Source: Steroidobacteraceae bacterium (GTDB lineage: Bacteria; Pseudomonadota; Gammaproteobacteria; Steroidobacterales; Steroidobacteraceae). From it: a DNA stretch of 46,489 bases. Positions 23,113 to 31,720 of the stretch are shown here, piece by piece. The notes beneath the pieces were generated by a model. The model was not told the origin of the DNA. It ran no database searches and saw only the letters and a program-made list of their open reading frames with translations. The position numbers and the translations under genes were made by a program. How positions within the stretch are numbered: the first letter of the stretch is position 1; each line of letters begins with the position of its first letter. Where the stretch lies: positions 1 to 46,489 of the forward strand of contig JAHCAM010000021.1 in NCBI GenBank assembly GCA_019634895.1, written 5' to 3'.

Positions 23113-25879
23113 AGCGGCCGGTCGCGGTGAGCCGGCTGTAGACTGCCTGCGCCCGGCGCAGCTCGGCGCGCCGCTGCGCGAACGGCATCGCCGCGACCGC
23201 GTCCAGCGACGCGGACGGCGCGAACAGGAAGCCCTGGCCGGCGACGCAGCCGAGCTCGACGAGCTTCATCACCTGGTCCTCGTGCTCGATGCCCTCGGCG
23301 ACCGTCTCGAGCCCGAGCGTCTCGCCCAGCATCACCACCGCGCGCGCGAGTTCCGGTCCGTCGTCCTGCTCGGTCAGGCGGCTGACGAAGGCGCGGTCGA
23401 TCTTCAGGATGTCGATCGGGTAGCGGTGCAGGTAGGACAGCGACGAATAACCCATGCCGAAGTCGTCGATCGCCAGCTTGACGCCGAGCGCCTTCAGTTC
23501 GCGGAAGCGCTCGAGGTTGACCTCGGTGTTGTGCATGATCGTGCTTTCGGTCAGCTCGATCACCAGGTTGCCCGGCTCGAGGCCCGAGGCCTCGAGCGCC
23601 TGGCGCACGTCGGCGACCAGGTCACCGTGCTGCAGGTGGCGGCCGGAGATGTTGACCGCGACCCGCAGGCCGTCGCCGGCGACGATCGTGCTGCGCCAGG
23701 CTCGCACCTGGCGGCAGGCCTCCATGAGCACCCAGCGGCCGAGCTCGATGATCTGGCCGGACTCCTCGGCGGTCGCGATGAAGGCGCCCGGCATCACCAG
23801 GCCCTGCTCCGGGTGGTTCCAGCGCACCAGGGCCTCGATGCCGAGCAGCTCGCGGTTCTTGAGATCCACCACCGGCTGGAACTCGATGAAGAACTCCTGG
23901 CGCGCGAGCGCCCGGCTGATGTCCTCCTCGAGGCGCAGCCGCTCGCGCAGCTGCTCCTGCATGCGCGGCTGGAACACGACGAAGCGGCCCTTGCCGGCAG
24001 CCTTGGCGTTGTACATGGCGATGTCGGCGTTGCGCAGCAGCTGTTCGGTGTCGTCGCCGGGCTGCGAGAATGCGACGCCGATGGAGGCTGCGATGTTCGC
24101 CTCGCTGCCGTCGAGCAGCAGCGGCTCGCCGAAGGAGCTGGCGATCGCCGCGGCAATGCGCTCGACGTCGCCCTCCCTGCTGACGCCCTCCAGCAGGATC
24201 GCGAACTCGTCGCCGCCGAGGCGCGCCACGGTGTCGGAGGGGCGCGTGGACTTGACCAGGCGCTGCGCGGCCGCCTGCAGCAGGCGGTCGCCGGCGTCGT
24301 GGCCGAGCGAGTCGTTGACGTTCTTGAAGTTGTCGAGGTCGAGGAACATGACGCTGACGCGCTGGCCCGAGCGTTGCGCCAGCGCCAGCGCGTGCTGCAC
24401 CCGGTTGCGGAACAGGCTGCGGTTGGCGAGCAGGGTGAGCGGGTCGTGGAACGCGAGCTGGCGCAGCTGTTCCTCGAGTGCCTTGCGCTCGCTGACGTCG
24501 CGGAAATTGAGGGCGAGGCCGGCGATCGCCGGGTCGTCCAGCAGGTTGCTGCCCACGCTCTCGAGCGTGCAGCGGCGGTTGCCGGTTCCGGCCACCACCT
24601 CGACCGGGCCGACCGTGCGGCCGCGCGTCGCGGCGACTTCGGCAAGGAAGGCCGCCAGCCGCTCGCGGTCGGTCTCGCCCCACAGATCCAGCAGGTTGCG
24701 GCCGACCAGGTGGTCCGGGTTGGTGCCGAAGGTGCGCTCGGCGGCCGGCGAAGCGAACCGCAGCCGGCCGTCCACGTCGGCGATCATGATCACGTCGGAT
24801 GCGTGCCGGATCAGCGAGGCGTAGCGCGCCTCGACGATGCCGGCCGCGCGGCGCTCGCGCAGCAGCGCGTCGTCGCGCGACAGCACGCCCTGGCGCACCA
24901 TCACCAGCAGCGTCAGCACGAAGATGATGACGGTCATCGCCGTCGTCGGGCTGGTCGCGGTCCCGGTCTCGACGTACACGAGTACCAGGAACGAGACCAG
25001 CATTGCGACATACGGCAGGCCCTGCACCAGCGCGCTGCCGAACTGGGACGGCGCCGGCTGCAGGGCAGGCGCGCCCCGGAGCTGATCGCGCGCTCCGGCG
25101 ATGAGCCACACGTAGCAGCTCAGGTAGAAGACGTCGGAAACGCCGCCCGGCAGGTACGAGCCGCTGACCTTCGACATCGCCCAGACGATGTCGGCCAGGA
25201 ACATCGCCGAGAATCCGATCGTGAGCAGCACCAGGGTGCGCCGCCGCAGCGGGCCTGCGCCCGCGTGCATCAGCAGCACGCCGAAGGCGAGCAGCATCAG
25301 GCAGTTCAGCGCGATGTAGCCCTGCGACAGCACGTACTTGAGCACGTCCGGGTCGCGGTCGGCCGCGGCGGTCGGCGCGATCACGAAGAACCAGAAGAAG
25401 GCGCCGAAACCCAGCATCAGGATGGTGGCGTCCAGCGCCAGCCGGCCCCACGGGACACGTACGGCCGCCGCACGCATGACCGTCAGCACGGCGGCGAACA
25501 GCAGCGGGTAGAAGCCCATGAAGAACACGTCGCCGACCGACGGGAACGGGTCGACGCCGAACAGCCAGTAGGTCGAGTTCAGCAGGTTGCCGACGCTGTA
25601 GATCGCGAGCGCGGCGGCCAGGTACTGCCAGGTGCGGCGCACCGCGGGGTCGTGCGTCTGCACGGCCGCGGCCGCCGCCAGGATCGCCGAGCCGATGCTG
25701 AGCGGCGAGTCGGAGTAGAGGTTGAAGATCTCGAAGAACCGCCCGCTGCTGTCGACGTACAGGGCGAGCACCGCGAGCAGCGCATAGAAGAGCAGGCCGA
25801 CCGCGAGCGCGCCCGTCCAGTGCGCGCCGAACGGCTCGCGCTGGGACGTTCCCCCGCTGGTTTCAGGGCCTGGAGGCAT
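23075..25879 (-). CDS. Membrane PAS-GGDEF-EAL cyclic-di-GMP enzyme
   Basis: This 934-aa protein has an N-terminal integral membrane sensor of about nine helices (roughly 25-310), a PAS domain (about 345-465), a GGDEF domain (about 475-630; GGDEF at 555-559) and an EAL domain (about 655-905; Glu682 of EAL, NISGRHLQ, DDFGMGYSS, LKIDRAFV, VAEGIEHEDQ). Both signature motifs are intact, so it may make and degrade c-di-GMP, or use one domain as a regulator. The membrane region has no family I can name. It lies 159 bp downstream of anr, which ends with a hairpin, so it is probably transcribed separately. Confidence 0.95.
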   Translation of the reverse strand: MPPGPETSGGTSQREPFGAHWTGALAVGLLFYALLAVLALYVDSSGRFFEIFNLYSDSPLSIGSAILAAAAAVQTHDPAVRRTWQYLAAALAIYSVGNLLNSTYWLFGVDPFPSVGDVFFMGFYPLLFAAVLTVMRAAAVRVPWGRLALDATILMLGFGAFFWFFVIAPTAAADRDPDVLKYVLSQGYIALNCLMLLAFGVLLMHAGAGPLRRRTLVLLTIGFSAMFLADIVWAMSKVSGSYLPGGVSDVFYLSCYVWLIAGARDQLRGAPALQPAPSQFGSALVQGLPYVAMLVSFLVLVYVETGTATSPTTAMTVIIFVLTLLVMVRQGVLSRDDALLRERRAAGIVEARYASLIRHASDVIMIADVDGRLRFASPAAERTFGTNPDHLVGRNLLDLWGETDRERLAAFLAEVAATRGRTVGPVEVVAGTGNRRCTLESVGSNLLDDPAIAGLALNFRDVSERKALEEQLRQLAFHDPLTLLANRSLFRNRVQHALALAQRSGQRVSVMFLDLDNFKNVNDSLGHDAGDRLLQAAAQRLVKSTRPSDTVARLGGDEFAILLEGVSREGDVERIAAAIASSFGEPLLLDGSEANIAASIGVAFSQPGDDTEQLLRNADIAMYNAKAAGKGRFVVFQPRMQEQLRERLRLEEDISRALARQEFFIEFQPVVDLKNRELLGIEALVRWNHPEQGLVMPGAFIATAEESGQIIELGRWVLMEACRQVRAWRSTIVAGDGLRVAVNISGRHLQHGDLVADVRQALEASGLEPGNLVIELTESTIMHNTEVNLERFRELKALGVKLAIDDFGMGYSSLSYLHRYPIDILKIDRAFVSRLTEQDDGPELARAVVMLGETLGLETVAEGIEHEDQVMKLVELGCVAGQGFLFAPSASLDAVAAMPFAQRRAELRRAQAVYSRLTATGRFKVGDVRPRSVA

Positions 25880-26016
25880 TTATCTTCCGCGCAGACTTCC
25901 ACGCGCGACCCCGCCCCCCGGCAGGCCGTCGGCTCGACATATGTAGCCTGAGCCGGTCCGGTTCCAACCGTGAACCAGGTCGGGAAACGCGCCCGGGGGC
26001 GTGACCGGGTCCACAC

Positions 26017-26038
26017 AACCGGCCGGGTCCGGCCGGTT
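26017..26038 (-). terminator. GC-rich hairpin after anr
   Basis: A perfect 8-bp inverted repeat (AACCGGCC, six-base loop, GGCCGGTT) begins immediately after the anr stop codon. It lacks a proper T-run, so it is either a weak intrinsic terminator or an mRNA 3'-end stabiliser that separates anr from the GGDEF-EAL gene. The rest of the 25880-26038 gap shows nothing I can assign. Confidence 0.5.
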
Positions 26039-26785
26039 TCAGCCGCGCAGGACGGAGACGGCGGACCTTTCGAGCCGCGCCAGGTCGAGCAGCTCGATCT
26101 CGCGCCGGCGCACCCGGACCAGCCGCTCGTCCTGGAAGCGGCGCAGGATGCGGCTGACGGTCTCCGCGGCGAGCCGCAGGTAATTCGCGATGTCCGCGCG
26201 GCTCATCGTCAGCCGGATGCGGTCGGCGCGGAAGCCGCGTGCGGCGTAGCGCCGTGACAGCCCCACCAGGAAGGCGGCCATGCGGTCCTCGGCGGTGTGA
26301 TTGCCGGCGAGCAGCGCGGCATTGCCGATGTCGTGGGACAGCAGCCGGAACAGCTGCTGCTGCAGCCCGGGCATGCGCGTGGCGAGCGCGGCCAGCGTCG
26401 GGAACGAGAACCGGCACAGCACGACCGGCTCGAGCGCGATGGCGTTGCAGGGATAGCGCGACTCCGAGATCGCATCGAGGCCGATGACTTCGCCCGGCAG
26501 GAAGAAGCCGCGCACCTGCTCGCGCCCGTCGGCGTCGGTCACGTAGGTCTTGACGGTGCCGGAGCGCACGGCCGCGATCGCATTGAAGGGGTCGCCCTCG
26601 CGGAACAGGTGCTCCCCGGCGCGGCAGGGGCCGCTGTGCTCGACCAGCATGTGCAGTTCGCGCAGCCGGCTCTTGTCCACGCCGGCGGCCAGGCAGGCCC
26701 CGGCGAACGCGCAGGTGCTGCAGAAGCGGAGTTCGTCGCCGTCGTCGGCGACGGGCCGGGGCCGCACCGGTACCGGCGCGGCCAT
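26039..26785 (-). CDS. anr: Anr/Fnr oxygen-sensing transcriptional regulator
   Basis: This 248-aa CRP/FNR-family protein has the four Fnr cysteines: Cys22, Cys25 and Cys31 (CSTCAFAGAC) plus Cys113 in RYPCNAI. They hold an oxygen-labile [4Fe-4S] cluster. A cyclic-nucleotide-binding-like beta-roll spans about 35-155. The C-terminal helix-turn-helix has the recognition motif ETVSR, which reads the TTGAT half-site. It follows hemN by 40 bp on the same strand, so the two form a hemN-anr operon, the common Gammaproteobacterial arrangement. The Anr box upstream of hemN implies autoregulation under low oxygen. The start is the ATG at 26785, which gives the expected spacing to the first Cys. Confidence 0.95.
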   Translation of the reverse strand: MAAPVPVRPRPVADDGDELRFCSTCAFAGACLAAGVDKSRLRELHMLVEHSGPCRAGEHLFREGDPFNAIAAVRSGTVKTYVTDADGREQVRGFFLPGEVIGLDAISESRYPCNAIALEPVVLCRFSFPTLAALATRMPGLQQQLFRLLSHDIGNAALLAGNHTAEDRMAAFLVGLSRRYAARGFRADRIRLTMSRADIANYLRLAAETVSRILRRFQDERLVRVRRREIELLDLARLERSAVSVLRG

Positions 26786-26825
26786 CAGGCGGGGCCCCGG
26801 ACGCGGCCCGGCCCGATACCGGCCC

Positions 26826-28214
26826 TCAGATGGCCTTCGAGTAGCGCGGCGCCTGCTGCTCTGCGAGGTAGCGGTCGAAGCACATCGCAATGATACGCAG
26901 CAGGAAGCGTCCGCGAGAAGTGGCTGCGATGCGCAGCGGCTCCACGGTCACCAGGCCGTCCGCGGCGAGCGCCTGGAGCCTGGCGAGCGCGTCGGCGAAA
27001 CAGGCGCGGAAGTCGATGTCGTAGCGCTCCTCGACGCGCGCTACGTCGATCTCGCCCTGGCACATGAGCTGCTGGATCACGTCCGCGCGCAGCACGTCGT
27101 CCGCGTCGAGTTCGATCCCGCGCCAGACCGGCAGCCGGCCCTCGTCCAGCGCGCGCTCCCAGGTCGGCAGGTCGCGGAAGTTCTGGCTGTAGCTGTCGCC
27201 CACGTGGCTGATCGAGCTGACGCCCAGGCCGACGAGGTCGCAGTCGTCGTGGATCGTGTAACCCATGAAGTTGCGGTGCAGCCCGCCCGCGGCCTGCGCG
27301 CGGGACAGGTCGTCGTCCGGCAGCGCGAAGTGGTCCATGCCGATGAAGCGGTAGCCCGCCGCCGTCAGCTTCTGCACCGCCAGCTGCAACAGCTCGAGGC
27401 GGAGGGCCGCGTCGGGCAGGTCCGCGGCCTCGATCTGGCGCTGGGCCTTGAACAGTTCCGGCAGGTGGGCATAGCCGTAAATCGCGAGCCGGTCCGGACG
27501 CGCGGCGAGGATCGATTCGAGCGTCTTCGCAAATCCGTCCTGGGTCTGCTTCGGCAATCCGTAGATCAGGTCCACGTTGACCGAGCGCATGCCGCTCGCG
27601 CGGCATTCATCGATAACGGCCAGCGTCTGCTCGACGCCCTGGATGCGGTTGACCGCGCGCTGCACCTCCGGGTCGAAGTCCTGCACCCCGAGGCTCGCGC
27701 GGTTGAGGCCGAGCGCCGCGAGGCGGCCCACGTCGCCGGGCGCGAGGGTCCGCGGGTCGAGCTCGATCGAGAAATCGCGGTCGGCGCGGTCGCTGAAGTG
27801 GAAGTGCCGGCCGAGGCTGCCGATCAGCGCCGCCAGCTCGCCGGCGTCCAGGAAGTTCGGCGTGCCGCCGCCGAAGTGCAGCTGGATGACGTCGCGGTCG
27901 CGGTCGAAGAGGGGCGCGACGATTTCGATCTCGCGCACGAGCCGCGACAGGTAGAGCGCGCCGCGGGCGCGGTCACGGGTGATGATGCGCGTGCAGCCGC
28001 AGTAGAAGCACGGACTGAAGCAGAACGGCACATGGACGTAGAGGGAAAGGTCGTTCGGGATCGGCTCCGCATTGCTGCGGCGCGCCACCTCCCGGAACCG
28101 GCGTTCGTCGAACTGCGGGCCGAACTGCGGGGCGGTCGGGTAGGAGGTGTAGCGCGGGCCGGGCCGGTCGTAACGGCGCAGCAGGTCCGCGTCGAACTGT
28201 TCCGGCTCACCCAT
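26826..28214 (-). CDS. hemN: Oxygen-independent coproporphyrinogen III oxidase
   Basis: This 462-aa radical-SAM enzyme (E. coli HemN is 457 aa) converts coproporphyrinogen III to protoporphyrinogen IX without oxygen, in the cytoplasm. The [4Fe-4S] cluster motif is CFSPCFYC with Cys65, Cys69 and Cys72, followed by Cys74. Other signatures are GPRYTSYPTAPQF (19-31), HFGGGTPNFL and SLGVQDFDPEVQ. I chose the ATG at 28214 because it matches the family N-terminus and leaves the Anr box in non-coding DNA; the ATG at 28259 would overlap that box. It heads an operon with anr. Confidence 0.96.
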   Translation of the reverse strand: MGEPEQFDADLLRRYDRPGPRYTSYPTAPQFGPQFDERRFREVARRSNAEPIPNDLSLYVHVPFCFSPCFYCGCTRIITRDRARGALYLSRLVREIEIVAPLFDRDRDVIQLHFGGGTPNFLDAGELAALIGSLGRHFHFSDRADRDFSIELDPRTLAPGDVGRLAALGLNRASLGVQDFDPEVQRAVNRIQGVEQTLAVIDECRASGMRSVNVDLIYGLPKQTQDGFAKTLESILAARPDRLAIYGYAHLPELFKAQRQIEAADLPDAALRLELLQLAVQKLTAAGYRFIGMDHFALPDDDLSRAQAAGGLHRNFMGYTIHDDCDLVGLGVSSISHVGDSYSQNFRDLPTWERALDEGRLPVWRGIELDADDVLRADVIQQLMCQGEIDVARVEERYDIDFRACFADALARLQALAADGLVTVEPLRIAATSRGRFLLRIIAMCFDRYLAEQQAPRYSKAI

Positions 28215-28248
28215 GCGCGCAATATGAGCGTGCACCGGCAGGGTCACC

Positions 28249-28262
28249 TTGACCTGCATCAA
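28249..28262. promoter_or_regulatory. Anr/Fnr box upstream of hemN
   Basis: TTGAC-CTGC-ATCAA matches the Fnr/Anr consensus TTGAT-N4-ATCAA with one change. It lies 35 bp before the hemN ATG in the 71-bp gap after the dipeptidase gene. Activation of hemN-anr by Anr when oxygen is low is the expected role. Confidence 0.75.
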
Positions 28263-28285
28263 CTCGGGATCCCCATGGCAGCCCA

Positions 28286-29332
28286 CTATGCCGCGCCGGT
28301 ACTGCCCTCGCCATGTGGCTTGTACGGAGTCCGCTGCTTCCCGACGGGCGGGGATGGCGGCTGCCAGACCGCTCCTGCCACGCGCATCAGGTTCTCGCCC
28401 ATGACCCCTTGGACGGCGGCAGTTCCGTAGCCGAGGCGCTCGAGACCCGCCGCGATCTCCGGGATGGCCTCCGGCGGCACCGTGCCGGCGCCCGAGCCAT
28501 ATCCCCATTCGGGCGGCCACAGGTCCGGGTTGGCCCGCCCGGGCTCCTGCAGTTCGCCTTTCCTGAACATGTAGTCGAGCGCCAGCGCGGCGTGCTCCGC
28601 GCCCACCAGCTGGACGACGTGGTCGATGGCGCGCACCACGTGATCCGCCGTCGGCTCGCGCGCGCCGAGAAAGAGGCCGATGCCGTTGATGCCGACCACG
28701 CCGCCGGTGGCCGCGCAGGCGCGGATCAGCCCGTCCGGGATGTTGCGCGGATGGTCGTGCAGCCGCCGCGGATTGGAGTGCGAGAAGATCACCGGGCGGT
28801 CGGTCGAATCCAGGATCTCGCGCGCCGTGCGGTAGCCGGTGTGCGAGCAGCACTTGATCATCCCCACCCGGTCCATCTCGGCGAGGATCGCGCGGCCGTG
28901 CGCGGTGAGGCCCCGGTCGTCGGGATCATGGCAGCCGCTGCCGGCGAGGTTGGCGCGGTTGTACACCAGCAGCATCCAGCGCACGCCGAGCCCGTAGAAA
29001 TGCCCGACCAGCGACAGGTCATCGCCGAACGAGAACACGCCCTCGATGTCGAGGCAGACCGCGAGCCGGCCGCCGGCCCTGGCCGCCCGGATGTCCCCGG
29101 TCGACAGGCCGAGGACGTACTCGTCGGGATGACTCTGCAGGTAACGTCGGATCGTGCCCGCCATGCGCTCGAGTGTCGCCAGCGGCACGTGGCTGTCGCC
29201 GATGTTGATCGTGACCGCATTGGCGCCCGCGCGCCGATAGCGCGCGATCTCCGGCAGCCAGCGCTCGGTGTCGCTGAACGGCAGGCAGGCGTGGTTGTCC
29301 CAGACGACGCCCGGGTCCACCTGCCGGGTCAC
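28286..29332 (-). CDS. Membrane-dipeptidase-family (M19) metallohydrolase
   Basis: This is 348 aa from the GTG at 29332, which overlaps the pirin stop as GTGA. Metal-ligand positions of the M19 dipeptidases are seen at Glu97 (CLDIEG), His164 (CCSHTGYR) and His185 (IFSHSNPR). The opening HxD motif is NHAC here, with His14 kept and Asp replaced by Cys16, which marks a divergent subgroup. There is no signal peptide, so it is probably cytoplasmic. The C-terminus (GVMGENLMRVAGAVW) is typical of the family. Classical members hydrolyse dipeptides including D-amino-acid ones; the substrate of this branch is not known. It is co-transcribed with the pirin gene. Confidence 0.85.
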   Translation of the reverse strand: MTRQVDPGVVWDNHACLPFSDTERWLPEIARYRRAGANAVTINIGDSHVPLATLERMAGTIRRYLQSHPDEYVLGLSTGDIRAARAGGRLAVCLDIEGVFSFGDDLSLVGHFYGLGVRWMLLVYNRANLAGSGCHDPDDRGLTAHGRAILAEMDRVGMIKCCSHTGYRTAREILDSTDRPVIFSHSNPRRLHDHPRNIPDGLIRACAATGGVVGINGIGLFLGAREPTADHVVRAIDHVVQLVGAEHAALALDYMFRKGELQEPGRANPDLWPPEWGYGSGAGTVPPEAIPEIAAGLERLGYGTAAVQGVMGENLMRVAGAVWQPPSPPVGKQRTPYKPHGEGSTGAA

Positions 29333-30237
29333 TCGCGGCTGCCGCGCAGGTTCAGCTCGCCAGGATCCGGCGCAGTCAGGCGCGCGCTGCGCGCGCCCTG
29401 CACCTCGCCGAAGCGCAGGCCCAGGTTCCAGTCGTGCGTGGCCTGCACGATGTCCTCGCGCCGGCGCGCGACGAAGTTCCACCAGATCAGGATCTCCTCG
29501 CGCAGCGGTTCACCGCCGATCAGCAGCAGCCGCGCAGCCCGGCTGGACGCAACCGGGAGGCCATCGCGGCCGCTGCCCAGGTAGAGCAGCGAGCCGGGCT
29601 CGAGCGTCGCACCGTCGAAGTCGGCGGCGCCTTCGAGCACCATCGCCGCGTACTCGAAATCGGGCCGCAGCGGCAGCGTCGCGCGCGCCTCGCCCGGCGT
29701 CGCCAGGTCGAGCCCCAACAGCGGCGAGTACACCTTCGCCGGCGCGCGCTCACCGGTGAACTCGCCGGCCAGAACCGTGACCGAAAAGCCGCCGCGCTCG
29801 ACCACCGGCAGTTCCGGATAATGCTCGAACGCGGGTTCGCGGTCGGCCTCGGCTTCGGGCAGCGCGATCCACAGCTGGGCGAGCTGGACCCGGCCCGGCT
29901 CGCCGGCCGGGGACTCCTCGGAATGCGAGATGCCGCGCCCGGCCGTCATCAGGTTGACCTGCCCGGGGCGGATCCACTGTTCGTAGCCGAGGCTGTCACG
30001 GTGCTGGATGGCGCCCTCGATCATCCAGCTGAAGGTCTGCAGCCCGATGTGTGGATGCGGGCCGACGTTGACGCCGCGTCCCGCCGCATAGTCGGCCGGA
30101 CCCGCATGGTCGAGGAAGCACCAGGCGCCGACCGTGCGGCGGTGCCGGTGCGGCAGCGCGCGGCGGATCTCCAGGCCGTCGCCGAGCAGGGTGCGGCGCG
30201 CCTCGAGGCGCTCGGAGCGGGGCGATTGCTGCTGCAT
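29329..30237 (-). CDS. Pirin-family protein
   Basis: This 302-aa bicupin has the N-terminal iron site: His61 and His63 in PHPHIGLQTF, and His105 and Glu107 in ISHSEE. This is the same spacing as human pirin. Pirins include quercetin 2,3-dioxygenase-like enzymes and redox-sensing regulators. AGRGISHSEESP and QLWIALPEAE are family blocks. The gene starts at an ATG with no strong ribosome-binding site and is divergent from the RidA gene. It overlaps the dipeptidase gene (GTGA). The role in this organism is unknown. Confidence 0.92.
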   Translation of the reverse strand: MQQQSPRSERLEARRTLLGDGLEIRRALPHRHRRTVGAWCFLDHAGPADYAAGRGVNVGPHPHIGLQTFSWMIEGAIQHRDSLGYEQWIRPGQVNLMTAGRGISHSEESPAGEPGRVQLAQLWIALPEAEADREPAFEHYPELPVVERGGFSVTVLAGEFTGERAPAKVYSPLLGLDLATPGEARATLPLRPDFEYAAMVLEGAADFDGATLEPGSLLYLGSGRDGLPVASSRAARLLLIGGEPLREEILIWWNFVARRREDIVQATHDWNLGLRFGEVQGARSARLTAPDPGELNLRGSRE

Positions 30238-30349
30238 GCCGCATTGTAGTCACAGCGGGCCGTGCAGGCGCACCCGTGGCAGGGTGCCTCGCGACCGGGT
30301 AGATTCGCTGGCGAGCGGGTCAGTCCGCTCGGCGGCGGAGGACACGACC

Positions 30350-30874
30350 ATGCGTACCACGGTATTGATCGCAACGTTCGCCGCGCTGTGCTTCTCGACG
30401 GTGCGCGCCATGGCGGAAACCCCGGAGCAGCGCCTCGCCGCCGCCGGCTACACGCTGCCCGCGCCGCCCGCCCCGGTCGCGACCTACGTGACCTCCGTGC
30501 GCACCGGCAACCTGCTGTTCCTCTCGGGCCACGGCGAATGCGGGCGGCCGTTCACGACCGGCAAGGTCGGCGGCGACCTTTCGGTCGAGCAGGGCGCGGA
30601 GTCGGCGGAGAAGGTCGGCCTGTGCATGCTGGCGACGATCAAGTCGGCGGTCGGCGAGCTGTCGCAGGTGAAGCGCTTCGTGCGCATCCTCGGCATGGTG
30701 CAGTCCACCGAGGACTTCACCGACCACCCGAAAGTCATGAATGGCTTCTCCGACCTGATGGTCGTCGCCTTCGGCGAGGCCGGCAAGGGCGCGCGTGCCG
30801 CGGTCGGCATGCAGTCGCTGCCCTCGAACATCGCGGTGGAGATCGAGGCGGTAGTCGAGCTGCACGGCGACTGA
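30350..30874 (+). CDS. Exported RidA-family protein
   Basis: This 174-aa protein has a signal peptide (RTTVLIATFAALCFSTVRAMA) followed by a complete RidA (YjgF/YER057c/UK114) domain: NLLFLSGHGE near the start, FVRILGMVQSTEDFTDHP and an ending of IAVEIEAVVEL. The Arg that binds the carboxylate in imine deaminases is present in GARAAVG. Cytoplasmic RidA removes reactive enamines made by PLP enzymes; an exported copy suggests a different or periplasmic role. It is followed after 6 bp by the hydrolase gene. The ATG at 30350 is chosen for the signal peptide. Confidence 0.88.
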   Translation: MRTTVLIATFAALCFSTVRAMAETPEQRLAAAGYTLPAPPAPVATYVTSVRTGNLLFLSGHGECGRPFTTGKVGGDLSVEQGAESAEKVGLCMLATIKSAVGELSQVKRFVRILGMVQSTEDFTDHPKVMNGFSDLMVVAFGEAGKGARAAVGMQSLPSNIAVEIEAVVELHGD

Positions 30875-30880
30875 GCGGCG

Positions 30881-31657
30881 GTGCGCGAAACCGCGGTGCT
30901 GTTGCTGTACGCGGCGGGGGCCTACGCCGCGATCTGCGCATTCCTGTTCGCCGTGCAGCGCTCGCAGATCTACTTCCCGGTGCCGGAGGCGCAGCGCCCG
31001 GGGGCGCAATCCATCCGCGTGGAGCACGGCGGCGCGAGTCTCAAGGTCTGGACCGTGGAGCGCCCCGGCCCGCGCGCCATCCTCTACTTCGGCGGCAATG
31101 CGGAGGACGTCTCGCTGAACCTGCCGGGATTCCAGGCCACGTTTCCGGACCACTCGCTGTTCCTGGTCAATTACCGCGGCTATGGCGGCAGCAGCGGCAG
31201 GCCATCGGAACGCGCGCTGACATCCGATGCGATCGCGGTCTACGACCATGTGCGTGCGCGCTACTCCGAGATCTCGGCGATCGGCCGCAGCCTCGGCAGC
31301 GGCGTCGCGGTGCATCTCGGCAGCGAGCGCGAGCTGGCGCGCCTCGCGCTGGTGTCGCCCTACGACAGCCTGGTGAATGTCGCGCGCGAGCATTACGCCT
31401 GGCTGCCAGTCGGCTGGCTGATGCTCGACCGCTATGATTCCGCGGCCAGGGCGGGGGAGATCCGCGCGCCCGTGCTCATCGTCATCGCCGCGGATGACGA
31501 GATCATCCCGGCGCGCCGGTCGCAGGCGCTGGCCGCGGCATTCGCGCCCTCGCAGCTGCGGCTCGTGACGCTGGCTGGCGCCACCCACAACAGCATCGAC
31601 CTCTTTCCTCAATATCTTGAATCGATTGGGGAATTCATGGCGGATCCACCGCGGTGA
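30881..31657 (+). CDS. Membrane-anchored alpha/beta hydrolase (BEM46/ABHD13-like)
   Basis: This is 258 aa from a GTG start. An N-terminal hydrophobic segment (about 5-25) can anchor it to the inner membrane. The catalytic elements are GRSLGSG with Ser137, ADDEIIP with Asp205 or Asp206, and GATHNSI with His236; FGGNAEDV at about 70-77 is the oxyanion region of this group. Such proteins are serine hydrolases of poorly known substrate, possibly acyl-protein or lipid esters. The gene follows the RidA gene by 6 bp and precedes the TRAP cluster, whose candidate promoter overlaps its stop codon. Confidence 0.88.
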   Translation: MRETAVLLLYAAGAYAAICAFLFAVQRSQIYFPVPEAQRPGAQSIRVEHGGASLKVWTVERPGPRAILYFGGNAEDVSLNLPGFQATFPDHSLFLVNYRGYGGSSGRPSERALTSDAIAVYDHVRARYSEISAIGRSLGSGVAVHLGSERELARLALVSPYDSLVNVAREHYAWLPVGWLMLDRYDSAARAGEIRAPVLIVIAADDEIIPARRSQALAAAFAPSQLRLVTLAGATHNSIDLFPQYLESIGEFMADPPR

Positions 31658-31663
31658 TATGAT
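31655..31663 (+). promoter_or_regulatory. Extended -10 promoter of the TRAP operon
   Basis: TG-A-TATGAT is an extended -10 element that overlaps the end of the hydrolase gene and lies 57 bp upstream of the tatT start. No good -35 is present, which is normal for extended -10 promoters. A GC-rich leader with GGGGGT follows. Confidence 0.5.
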
Positions 31664-31720
31664 CCGGCGGCCCCAGGCGGTCGGTTCCCGCCCGGTCGAT
31701 GTCGGGGGTCCACGCTTCCC

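Noticed and set aside
28214..28259. ATG at 28259 as the hemN start
   Set aside because: It would place the Anr box over the start codon and add 15 residues not seen in the HemN family.
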